Assembly (NCBI GenBank): GCA_014904985.1
Contig: MU128943.1
Coordinates: 112,397-176,396 of the forward strand
Direction: 5' to 3'
From: Hydnum rufescens UP504
Taxonomy: Eukaryota; Basidiomycota; Agaricomycetes; Cantharellales; Hydnaceae
Length of the DNA: 64,000 bases
In this document: positions 34,903 to 45,370 of the stretch, in pieces
Numbering within the stretch: position 1 is the first letter of the stretch
How the letters are laid out: the number at the start of each line of letters is the position of its first letter
Translations under genes and position numbers: made by a program
The notes under the pieces: model-generated
What the model was told of the DNA's origin: nothing
Database searches by the model: none
The model's input: the letters and a program-made list of their open reading frames with translations, nothing else

Positions 34903-37100
34903 TCATGGAGATCCCGCATTCTCCGCAGGACCAAATGTAGCATCTGAGATACTCCGAGTGAGAGCGAAGACCAATGCACCATTCCGCACCTGATTATTGT
35001 CATCACCCTTTAAAGTCATCCACCTCCCCAAACGCGGTTCACGCCCCACGCCCGCAGTGAGGAAGATGTCCTTACCCAGAGCTTCTCCCTGCCGACTTGA
35101 CTTTGACCCGTTCGTCTCAGTGGCGCTTCCATTGCTATGCAATATAGTGGCTGTACCAGCTAGCCATGTCGCATTAGGAAGAGAGCCGACCAGCGGCCGA
35201 ATAAGTTGTAGAGAATTGACAAAACCTGGTGCCTCGAGTGTTCGGAGGGCGCTAAACGAACGGAGACTCGGATCTACTTTCCAGAGCCTGATCAAGCCGT
35301 CCCAGGAACCTTTAAGCGAGCAATCCCCAGTCACCAGATATTAGCGAATGAAGACAAATCCACAACACCAAGGGGCTTTTCAAACAAATGGGTCTCACCT
35401 GATGCAAATAGATCAGAGTATGGCAAGGAGGCGATGCATGTTATCCAACGGGGGTTCCTGACGCTCCCTTTGGCACCCTCAGCTTCTGAAACATGCACGC
35501 CATGGGCCTCGGGAAGCGAGAATAATGGCTTTTTCTTGGTCGTGGACCACAGTGATACAGACCTAAAAGGAAAGCGTCAGTATTGATCTTCGGAGCTAGA
35601 AATGCGATCGCTTTGAAACTCACCCGCTGTCGCCGCCACTGACAAACGTCGTCTCATCCAGCATAGCCACACAGTCAATACGGCCCTCAACGAACCCGCT
35701 CTGTTTCTGGGATGTGTTGTTATGCCGCGTGGGTTCCTCATCCGCCGCATCACCATCCAAGCCTCCCTCTAGGACCTCACGGATTTTACTCCGTCCCCCG
35801 CCACGAAATACGAGCTGGGTTTCATCAACAATTTTCCAAAACCGAACCGTGCGGTCTTGCCCCCCTGACGTGAGAGCGAATTCGCCACGGAGGGCATCGA
35901 TAGAGGTCACAGAGTCCTGATGCCCGAATAACGTCTCAACATAGCCCATTATTGCCAAGTCGAATAATTTGATCGTCCGGTCAAAGGAAGCCGTGTACAG
36001 TTGTTGGGTCCCTTTTCGAAACACAATACCCTGCCACGAAGACATGATCAGTGGCTGGAATATTACAAGGAAGAAAACGGCTAGACCACTGACAGATATT
36101 GTATCTCGATGACCCGAAAAACCTCGCACCCATTTGTCATTCTCAGTATCCCATACTCCAAGGATACGATCTCGGCCACCACTTGCGAGATATTTTCCGT
36201 CGCTACTGATAGCAAGCGCTAATATTTCGTCTGTGTGGCCGTGCACGTCCTCATTTGCCCCGGTGGGAATAACTTTTGCCTTGCCTTTCCCTTTGTTCGA
36301 TCCCGAGGAGGAAGGCAATCGGATTCGGGGGAAGGTGGCTAGTTTCTTCCCATTCTCCAGATTCCATTTTTGAATGGTCCCTTCTTTTCCAGCGGTGTAC
36401 ATGAACTTCGCGTCTTGTGAGGCTGCGGCACTAGTCACTGTGAAACGGTGACCACGTGTACGAAGTACTGGAGGCGAATCTCCCAATGGCAACTATCGTC
36501 AACAAGTCTTAACATGAGATAATGGTGAGCCATTAGAATGACGAACCGTGTCCGCCAAAAATAGGTTTATCTTTCCGGATTGCTGTAACTGAGGGGACAA
36601 TCTCAGTCTGAGCTGAACGCACAGAACTACCCAAATGAAATATTACGAACCACGTCCTGCTTTAATCTGGAAGCAATGAGCTCTCGATCAATCTCTGCTG
36701 CATCGACTTCACCATCTCCTAGAACATTATATCATATACAAAAAATTTAAAGCTTATGCGCATGCAAATTTGTCGCACCGAGATCTTCTCTGACCGAGTC
36801 GAGATACAATTTGGCCAGGCGAAGCCGTTTCTCCGCCGCAGTCTCATTTTGAACCTCATCGTCTGAAGCTTTTTCGTCCACATCAGACCCCTTGAGGTCG
36901 AGATCGTCAATATTTCCCCCAACGTCGTCGTCTGACCCCGCAGAGTGGAGCTCATTGTCTTTTCGTCGTCGATTTTTTGGGTTGATGGAATCTCGTGAGG
37001 TCGTAGACTTGGGACGTTTTCTAGCGGGAAGGCCAGAAATTGGGCGCCCATTTGGCCGCTTGCGTTTACGCGTTTTGGAGAAGAACGCGTCGCCAGCCAT
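34903..37100 (-). CDS. RRP9: U3 snoRNP-associated WD40 protein (Rrp9/U3-55K)
   Basis: Component of the U3 small nucleolar ribonucleoprotein, needed for 18S pre-rRNA processing in the nucleolus. From ATG 37100 the N-terminus is basic and acidic (SKTRKRKRPNGRPIS, SDDDVGGNIDDLDLKG) followed by ETAAEKRLRLAKLYLDSVRED, an Rrp9 hallmark. After the intron comes GDGEVDAAEIDRELIASRLKQDV. WD40 repeats follow: HRFTVTSAAAS, HTDEILALAISSDGKYLASGGRD, QQLYTASFDRTIKLFDL, HQDSVTSIDAL, QDRTVRFWKI, GSVSLWSTTKKKPLFSL, SWDGLIRLWKVD. The typical ending GRWMTLKGD...VRNGALVFAL precedes the stop at 34903-34905. At least seven exons join in phase. Its ATG lies only 113 bp from the ATG of the divergent phosphatase gene. 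Confidence 0.92.
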
Positions 37101-37213
37101 TAAATTGGTCGGTTTTTGCAGAGCGGAATCAGAACGGCGTTTGCCAGTGTAACGCGACCTTGATGAGATAATCTCAGCCTGTCCTCGACAGACTTGCCGT
37201 CCGCCTCAATCTC
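37101..37213. promoter_or_regulatory. 113-bp bidirectional promoter RRP9 / histidine phosphatase
   Basis: Only 113 bp separate the two outward-facing start codons (37100 minus, 37214 plus), so both promoters and 5' leaders share or overlap here, or one 5' UTR is intronic further in. No TATA box is seen. Confidence 0.55.
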
Positions 37214-39855
37214 ATGGACGACTCGAGCGGAACGAATGTCGCGTACATTGACAAAACATACGATTCAAATGGCCACACGTATGGGGAAGAGAGCGAGTCA
37301 CTTCTCCCCGAGCCTGTCTCTGCACCTTCACATAAGCCTCTACCGACACTAACTTCTAGTTCGAGATTCCATGTGGCGCTTGCATTCGTCGCTGGGATCC
37401 TTGCGTGCCTCATTGGGCAGTATTTCTTCCCCTCACTGATTTCCACGGCAGGCAGGGGGACTCCTTGTTCTAATCGCTATGAGATGCTCTCATCGCCCTA
37501 CGCCGGATCGAAAGTCGCGCATAAGTATCCGCCGGCTTCAGCTACCAATGATTTCCCATCCTACTTTCCGACAGATGTTGGATATGCTGGTCCAACCCCC
37601 ACTGGAGCCGAGCCTGGAATTATCGCAACTGCACCAAGCTATCCCCTGCAGAATGGCCCCCAGAATTTGCTAGGGCCAAGTAACCCTTCGAAAACAATCG
37701 GAAAGGGCAATGCGACATTCGATATATTCAAGTACTGGGGAAACCTAAGGTAGTGATGGATTCCCAAAGCCTGGTGGTTCGAAATGATTTATTTCTTTGA
37801 TAATTAATTTCAGCCCCTGGTACTCTGTTCCATCGCAAACATTCGGTCTCGACACCACACCTGACGCCCCTGAAGGCTGTAGAATCACTGGTCTGCATTT
37901 TCTGCATCGTCATGGGGCACGATATCCAACTTCGTTCGGTGCGTCGTTGGCGCATCCAGCATATACGTCTCAATGTATTAATCTCTGAACGTTTTTTTCC
38001 GCAGCATCCTTTGCCGGTCCAGCGCGATTTGCACAGCGTCTGCGGAATGCTTCTGCAGATGGTAAGGAATGGGAGGCAACCGGTGACCTGAAGTTCTTGA
38101 ACAACTGGTCTGAATCACATTCTTCCATTAGTGACGTTCCCTGACTCAATTTTCGCCGTTTAGGACTTACAAATTAGGGGGAGATCTACTTACACCGTTT
38201 GGACGCCAACAGCTCTGTCCGTTGTTTTCCTTTGGGGCATTAGTTGCAAGATCTAACACCGCTTCATTGATTTGCGGAGACAGTCGATCTCGGGGTTTCA
38301 ATGCGCTTGAAATACGGCTTCTTACTGCAAAACTTCACTGAGAAGCAGGCTCTTCCCGTCTTCCGGACCGAGTCTCAGTGAGTTAATATTTAGCCTGCGG
38401 TGTGGATATCTTGACGTTTGTTTTGTAGGGATCGCATGCTGTATTCTGCACTGAACTTCGCGATTGGATTCTTCGGATACCCACACCAAGATAAGTACCT
38501 GCAGAGTATAACTATCGAGGCTCCTGGTGTAAGTTTTATTACAGTTTCAACCAACTGTACGCATACCTAATACCCTTGGTCTTCAATTTTAATGTATAGT
38601 TTAATAACACATTGGCTCCCTACAAGACGTATGTCCAGATGAATGCATCTCCACTTTGTGGTATAATTCCAGCTGGTCCTAAGTTAACTGCGTACGGCAT
38701 CACAGGTGCCCAAATGCGCACATTCCCTCAAAAGCAGACCGCTCGATACCATATTTGCGGGAATGGATCGGAATATATCTCAATGACGCACGCGAACGTC
38801 TCCAGAAACAAATAGTTGGTTTCGACCTTACCATTGAAGATACGTATGTTTTGCAGCAGCTTTGTGCTTATGAGGCAAGTCATTGTCCACAGTTGAAGTT
38901 CCATTGAAAACTTACTAAGTAATCTTGTCCCCTTCAGACTGTGGCTCTTGGATACAGCAAGTTTTGCGAGCTATTCACTGAAGAAGAATGGGAGGGATTT
39001 GAATATGCGTCAGTCCCTGGAGATGCAAACCGAAGTACTTTTCCCTGCTAACTTAACCAATATGCCCCAGTTTGGACCTATATTTTTGGTGCTCATGATT
39101 CCCATGCTACACTGAAATCTGACATGCTCAGCTATTTTTATGATCTACAGGTACACTTCGGCTTTCGGTTCGCCTGTGGCGAGAATTTTAGGTGTTGGTT
39201 ACATAGCTGAACTTGTATCTCGCCTTACCGAAACGCGCATCGAGACCCACAACACCTCTACCAATGCTACCCTCGATGACAATGATATTACATTCCCATT
39301 TGGACACAGTCTGTACGTTGACGCCACGCACGAAGTAGTCGTTCTTCACAGTACGTAGACCCACTGTCAATTTGGTTCACGCATCTCAGTTGTCGGAGCG
39401 TTCCTATAGTCATTACCGCCCTCAATCTGACCAACTTTGCGACGGACGGACCCTTGCCAGCTGACCATATCCCACCAAATCGGAAGTTTATCGCCTCGCA
39501 ACTCGCCCCGTTTGCCACCAATATCCAATTTCAACGTACGTTCTTACATAGGTCGACACTCATAATTTAGCAGTTGTACTTACACTTGCGACCCCTAGTC
39601 CTTTCATGCAGCTCCACTCCCACCCCTTCTCAGATTCGGATAATAATCAATGATGGTGTCACGCCTCTGACGTCTATTGCTGGGTGCCCAGACCAGAAGG
39701 ATGGTATGTGCCCTGTAGACACATTCGTCGAGGCGGAGAAGACGGTCTTGAGAGAGGCAGATTGGGAGTGGGATTGTCATGGGGATTGGCAAGTTCCTCC
39801 TGGCACCGCTTGGAACACTACCACAGGAAACGCGCCGAAGCGTCCTACAACGTGA
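37214..39855 (+). CDS. histidine acid phosphatase (phytase/MINPP-like) with N-terminal membrane anchor
   Basis: Clade 2 histidine phosphatase. From ATG 37214 (MDDSSGTNVAYIDKTY) there is an acidic cytoplasmic tail, a transmembrane helix (HVALAFVAGILACLIGQYFF), then a lumenal or outer domain. The catalytic RHGxRxP motif is LHFLHRHGARYPTSF (about 37897-37940). The C-terminal proton-donor motif is FGAHDSHATLKSD (about 39085-39123). In between are FLNNW, LTPFGRQQL and, after splicing the intron that starts GTATGT near 38630 and ends CACAG, APYKTCPNAHIP. YVLQQLCAYE and TVALGYSKFCELFTEEEW are family features. It ends WNTTTGNAPKRPTT at 39855. Many Asn-X-Ser/Thr sites fit a secretory protein. Likely a type II membrane phosphatase acting on phosphate esters; whether phytate is the substrate is not shown. 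Confidence 0.85.
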
Positions 39856-40116
39856 CGACAGGAGTGAGGATGTCGGGCAGTAGAATTTGGTCCAGCAGCC
39901 TTAGGGAAGTGCGAGCCAGAGCTATCTCATTCGCGTCTATACCACATCGAAGTTCAAGATATCCGGACCTGAGACCCTTTGAGTATATACATTATTGTAC
40001 TATCTTTTGGTCCTTGACGCTGTCACGCCATAATTATGTGTCCATTTGAAATACGAACAGTCGACACACTAAGATAAAGCTACCGTCTTCCTCCAGGCAG
40101 TGGGCGGGACACAGCC

Positions 40117-42397
40117 TCAAGGGAATAGGACTTGGTTGGTTTGGCAAACCGTGTTCTTGGGTGGGTATGTGCCATTAGTAAAGAACCCATTTATGATGGC
40201 CTGAGTGCAATCCGAGTGCTCGGCCAGAGAGGTGTGCTACGATAACGGTCATGGCTCAACCCCGAAGACGGGAACTGCAATCAAGGGAAACAGGTGACAT
40301 ACACCATAGCCATTTTGGATGACGAGAACGGCGCCGTCTCGGTACGCATCGGCGACGGCTTCCGCACCCACATGAGGCGTAATTGGATCCGCAGTATTCG
40401 AAATGAGCAGAATTGGGGTGTGAGGTTTGTGATTCCATGGCCCGTAAAACCGTTCTACCGCTCGGACAGGCCATCTGATCAAGAGGGGTCGATGTTTCGA
40501 ACCCAAAGCAGAAGGATTGACTAACCTTTGACACCAGAAGTGTGGATCTATGAAAGAGGGCCCAACTGAAGACCACAGTGAGAACACAGATGGTCGGGAG
40601 AACCCAAGCGAGACACCTACAGGTCTGAGACACATTATAAGACGCACTTATAATTTCTTTGAACACGTCCGCAGTGGTCGTGTTATCTGTATCGGCGGCA
40701 TCCCCGCAGGAGATTGCATAAATAGCATAGTCAAAGGTTGAAGGATCTTCGGTTCGTTTGAACAAAGTCTTCGGCAAAATATCCAGAGGACCAGATGCCC
40801 GCACCGGTAGTGTAATGGGGTGTAAAGTGCGTTTTTCTGTGAGCGAGGTACCATTAGAGGTACCGTTCTTGTACAAAATTTCCGATAGGTGATGTAGCTG
40901 GGTCGCGAGAGCGGGCCATCTGATAGGGGTGTACATGGAACCGAGGAGCAACACTAGATTAAAGACATCAGAATCTGCAGAAACACATGAAAAGACATGC
41001 TTACATCGGATAGTAGCAGATCCGAACGAGCCGCCGGCCTTGTGATAATCAAAGGCATCATCCATAAGATGTCGAATCCATTTCAAGATCGATGCAGATG
41101 TTGATGAATTGTCGGCAATCGCACAGGAAGTGGATCCCGCTGCCGCACATGTTGTAGCGAAGCCTTCGAAAACTTTTTCAATATCTTGGATGGCGTCTAG
41201 AAGGGGGTATGAGTGCGGACCATGACCCAAAAAAATGGATATGCTTACAAGCCCAAATTTTGTATGAGGGGACATCTGACCAGAATATTGGGTTCAAAAC
41301 CCCGTCGAGGATGACGCGGCCAACACGGTGCGGGAACACTGTAGGACATAGGGATAAGTTATCGGACGAAAATAGTTGGTGATACTTTAGCTCACTGTTA
41401 ACAAGGAAATTGCCTATGACAGTGCCATAGCTGTAAACGTGACGTGAGTTTTGAATTGGAAAATGAGTGATCGTTCATACCTGTATCCCCAATAATTGAT
41501 TAGCGATCCAGGACCCTCAATTATATCATGCATGGCAACAATATCGCGCGTGACAGCTGCGGTACCAACATATGACAAGTGGTCACCATTCTCGGCCCAA
41601 CATTTCTGGCCGACTGCAAGTAAGAGATAATCGACTAACGGCTCCTGTTTCCAGAACGCTAGCTCATTTGGGTCAGTTCCATCGGCATTGCTAAAATTGC
41701 CCTTTGATTCTATGCCCCTGGTTCAAATTGAGAAGATTAGGGGTGCTGGCGTACTGTCAAGAAGGCCTGAGCTCAGCTGAGAAGGGGCTGTTCCCTGCCA
41801 GAACGATGCTTGTTCCGCAGTGGAGTTGAAGCACCTGATTCGCGGATAGCTCAGCCCGACACCCCGCGGATCTCAACTTACTATGGATGAATGTCGGGGC
41901 AAAAGGGAGAGGAAGAAAAACCAATATGACCCACTGATGTCGTATTGCCCTCCTGTCACCATAATGTGATTTAAACAATGCAGTGATAGACAAGATTCCT
42001 GGTCCGCACACACCACTCGAATTGGACAAGCCCGGGCCAGTACTGATCAAGAAGTCCAAGCCAGGTTCCCCCGGTCCTCCTGGAATGGACCCGATCAGGT
42101 AAGTATTCTGAGAAACCCAGCCTTCCAGAGGCATCTTTCACCCGGGTTCAGGAATATTGTGCCCTTTCGTGGTTGCACGGTACTGGGATATTTGATGAGG
42201 GCGAGAGTTGCCTTGCCCCGAGTGACATCGGTGTAGTCCAAGGGAACATCGAATTCCCCACAAAGAAAACCTGGGGGGGCACTTACAGTAACACAGCTGG
42301 TCCAGGTAATGTTCTTGCGAATAGGCCCGTAACGATTATATTGACCATGACTGAGGCCAGCAAGAACGAGCAGCGAGACTAGAGTCTTTGAAGCCAT
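40117..42397 (-). CDS. secreted alpha/beta hydrolase with TAP-like C-terminal domain (peptidase S33-like)
   Basis: Probable extracellular exo-peptidase or esterase. ATG 42397 starts a signal peptide (MASKTLVSLLVLAGLSHGQ). A second ATG at 42424 would lengthen the N-terminus. Then come FDVPLDY, the oxyanion segment GGPGEPG, the PRGVGLSYPRIRCFNS region after an intron, and the nucleophile elbow GYSYGT (about 41440). The C-terminal domain has WPVRAVERFYGPW, then PILLISNTADPITP with the acid Asp, and Tyr-Gly-His (YGHTSLAEHSDCTQA) with the His, ending NTVCQTNQVLFP at 40117. The last intron joins NGYG to HTSLAEHS in phase. The Ser-Asp-His triad is complete, so it looks functional. Several internal introns were not placed exactly. 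Confidence 0.82.
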
Positions 42398-42728
42398 TGG
42401 CGGCTGAAGAAGCAAGATGTCCAACCTCTATATTCATGACTGATGTGGCGAATCAAGTCAATGTCAGTCCGGGTCGGCCGACTGAATTGCTTCGATTGAT
42501 GACACACTCATGTACATCCTCACAGCCTGGTTGGCCTAAACTCTCTCGCGCGGTACCCCCGCATGACACATCCATAACACGTCAAGTCGATACTTGAGAT
42601 CGAACCAAGGCAGCGTACAATGCCATATCTGCGCTGGTGAAATTCAGCTTATCGGACGCACGATAGATCGCCACAGCCTGCAAAAGAGGCCATTCCTTTC
42701 TAGTCAGCATAATAAATACAAGAAATGA
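42398..42728. other. intergenic region
   Basis: 330 bp between NDUFA12 and the hydrolase gene, both minus strand. Nothing recognised. Confidence 0.45.
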
Positions 42729-43482
42729 TTACGGTCCTGTTCTCGCTCGCACGCTGGGGTTCCACGCATTGATCTTGGGCACGACTGTATTGTATGGCCG
42801 GTACGCGCCCCGCGTTCCAGTCAAATTCTCGACGTGGGGCTGCAAGGAACACAAGAGGGACATAAATCAAACACAAGAAAATCGAAAGAAAGGTGCAATG
42901 GAGTTGTACAACAAAGGTGGAGATTGTGGGGAGAAAAAGACGCACCGCCTTCCACGGAGGAGACACGGCTTGCATGACAGGGTCGTTCGTTGGAGGCTCC
43001 TTACGGATGTGTGACAGCCACGAGTGCCATTCTGGAGGAACTTGCGTTGCATTGTTGTCGTGCTGTAGTATATTCCATATTGAGCACCAAGCTAAGCTGG
43101 ATATCGACTGGCCAGGTACGGACTTGTGCGAAATCAATCCAGCGATGACGCCCTAAATATATCATATACAGATCACGTCTCGTGAGTTGAGCCTTTACGT
43201 TCCATTCGTTTATACCACGACACCCACCTGGAACTTCCTCCTCGGCATTAAGGTTTTGGAAATACTTGTTCCCAAATCTGAAAAGCGGAGGCCATAAGAA
43301 ACCCTTCAAAGCCAGAACACCACCAAAACAGATGTCATTATCGAGAAAAGGAAGACAGTCACGCACTGATCCGTTCCGACATGTTCACCAAACTTTGCAT
43401 CACCAATGTAGTAGGTGTACCGCCACCATTGCTTTATACCCGCCCGCCGGATGTTGCGCAGGGTTCGCAGGAGTGAGACCAT
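42729..43482 (-). CDS. complex I subunit NDUFA12 (B17.2) homologue
   Basis: Accessory subunit of mitochondrial NADH:ubiquinone oxidoreductase (its paralogue family includes the assembly factor NDUFAF2). ATG 43482 gives MVSLLRTLRNIRRAGIKQWWRYTYYIGDAKFGEHVGTDQ. Spliced exons continue FGNKYFQNLNAEEEVPG, RHRWIDFAQ, HDNNATQVPPEWHSWLSHIRKEPPTND and PHVENLTGTRGAYRPYNTVV, ending SVRARTGP with the stop at 42729-42731. Every junction is a consensus GT-AG in phase (for example the intron ending CTACAG before HDNNATQ). The GxDxxGNKYF and WHSWL-H elements are diagnostic of the family. Its start codon faces that of the small gene at 43812 across 329 bp. Confidence 0.9.
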
Positions 43483-43811
43483 CGAACAATTGTTCAATGG
43501 AGAATGCAAATTTCTGTACCAGTTGCACCTTTCAGGTTCCCTTTCACGAGCAAACAGATACAGACTCGCTAGCCGTCGGGAGTCCAAAAAATTTCAACTC
43601 CGCCCGGCAGTCACCGGACACTCCAAATTTGCACCCATTCAACCGTACGGATGGCAGAGAAAGAAATTATTCAATTCCACCTCAAACGGGATGGTGCCAC
43701 TGCAGTAGTGAGTGTCCTCATCAGCAGTTAAGTCTGCTAGCCATAGTACTCAGCACTACTCACGGATGCCCATGAATACAGAGGCAGACTCTCCTTCACC
43801 TGAGTCAACCA

Positions 43812-44310
43812 ATGCGAGAGGCAGCCATTGCAATCTTGGATGACCTCATTGCAGAAACAAGCAAAGACAATGGACCCCAATCCCCCACCCCAACTGGGAG
43901 CGTCACTGTGAAACCTACCACGGGTCATGGCCAGTCAAGTGGAGTTTACGTGCAGGTGCCGCCGAGAAGTGCGGTAACTCACTATGTGATTTATGTGCCT
44001 TCGCTCACATTTCAACATAGACCCAATACTGCTGTCTCCGCCCACCAAGAAGTCCGTGAGGCGCCGCCCCAACTTGAAGCCCGTGAAAACCACGACGGTG
44101 TCTGCGCCTGTGGACCATGCTGGGCCCGTGCTTGGGGCCGCAGAGTTTCACCCAATTCCCCACCGCTATACCGGCCTCTCAAACCACAGTGCCGTTGCGC
44201 AGAGGCGTGAATGGGCCAGGGCGGAGATACTTCAGCGGTTGCCTCGTCTCCGAAGAGAAATGGATTCGTGTCTTGATAAAGCGGAGGCTTTGGCCTACTC
44301 TGCTCCATAG
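43812..44310 (+). CDS. small protein of unknown function
   Basis: Probably two exons. The first (ATG 43812, MREAAIAILDDLIAETSKDN, then Thr/Pro/Gly-rich) ends near 43936-43941. The second starts near 44020 with PILLSPPTKKSVRRRPNLKPV and ends RLRREMDSCLDKAEALAYSAP. The likely intron runs from a GTGGAG donor to CATAG, about 85 nt. The product is about 130-140 residues, basic in the middle with a C-terminal amphipathic helix. A basic SPPTKKSVRRR segment could be a nuclear localisation or phospho site. No family is recognised. It is the last host-like gene before the repeat region. Confidence 0.5.
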
Positions 44311-44837
44311 TTCCCTGATCCGCATAGTTTGATATGTAGACTATAGCTACTCAATCAGGGTGTGGTTATGAAAACTCTAAATGGCCCCCCGGGTGTCCTA
44401 TTTGCAGGTTTGTTCATTTTCTTATCAGGAGACTTGGTCTTGACACCGTTTGCCAAATACCTTGGTTCTCTTGCCTATGATCTGATGAATTTTGTGCTGG
44501 TGTGGGATGCACAGGGACCATCTTGGGAGCAGAGTGCACTGGTGGGTGTGCGATATTGAATTGGATTCTGTCCGAGAAAAAGAATGGTCTCCAGATCTCT
44601 GCGATGCAATCCAAAAAAAGAAAGACCAAAAAGAAGGGGAGGGAAAAGGTACAGACCTCCTTTGTCACTACTGTCTTTAGATTTATCAGGGGGTTTCATG
44701 TTGCCCAAAAGCCCATGCATAAGTCATCTAAGTGTTTTCATAAACTGTTCATAAAGTTCCAAGAAAAGCTATGAAAAGACTTATAGATGAGTTATACTCA
44801 TCCTGAGCTCCATAAAGTGGTCCATAAGGGTCCATAA

Positions 44838-45062
44838 TGTTACGAATCGTACGTAACCTCATCACGTGACATACCCACGTACATGGCATGCATTCCCCTT
44901 CACCCTTCTTAATAATTGCCTTAGTAATCCCCCCTCAACCTTCATAGAGTAGCTACTCCTGTATTCTCAATCCCTTAGAAGATTGAGAATACATGCCATT
45001 GATTGTCCTCATCACTCTCCTCATTCCCTCATATTAAGCCTCATCAAGAATCGGTCCACTTT
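44838..45062 (+). repeat. 5' part of a TGTTAC-type LTR (family also found as solo LTR at 54896)
   Basis: It begins TGTTACGAATCGTACGTAAC and stays alignable with the solo LTR at 54896-55256 through TAGTAGCTACT, CTTAGAAGATTGAGAATACA and the CTCATCA stretch, then ends abruptly. This copy keeps several CpGs that the solo LTR has lost. Confidence 0.65.
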
Positions 45063-45186
45063 GCACCATTTCTCTAGCCTTGGATCCAGGCATTTGGGGA
45101 CACAGTTGGAGTTGTAAAAAGGGATGTGACAGTGCCTTACATAATCACATCCTGCTTACATAAATACTGCAAAAACATTATAATGC

Positions 45187-45310
45187 TGTTAAGGGTTGTG
45201 CATGGGTTGAGGAGGCAACTATGTAACCGGGTTGAGCACAAGGGATAGCCCCTTAATATAATTGACAAGGAGGTTCACAATGAAAGGATTATGTAATGCT
45301 GCAGAAGATG
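45187..45310 (-). repeat. inverted 3' end of the TGTTAC-type LTR
   Basis: Read on the minus strand it ends CAACCCTTAACA, preceded by the tract that contains CCTCCTTGTCAAT and ATTAAGGGGCT, matching the 3' half of the LTR at 54896-55256. It faces the 5' half at 44838, so the two pieces mark a rearranged or nested insertion. Confidence 0.55.
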
Positions 45311-45370
45311 AGTACATGGAGGAGTGGAGCAATGGAGGGTGAGGAAGAGAGTGTCAACTAAAGACATATA

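Larger units (their letters stand above)
44311..45370. other. transition into repeat-rich DNA
   Basis: About 1 kb with no host coding frame. It holds a GGGGGTTTCATG motif at 44689-44700, identical to the terminus of the MITE at 54417, then LTR-family fragments (annotated separately) up to the TIR of the pogo-like element. Confidence 0.6.
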
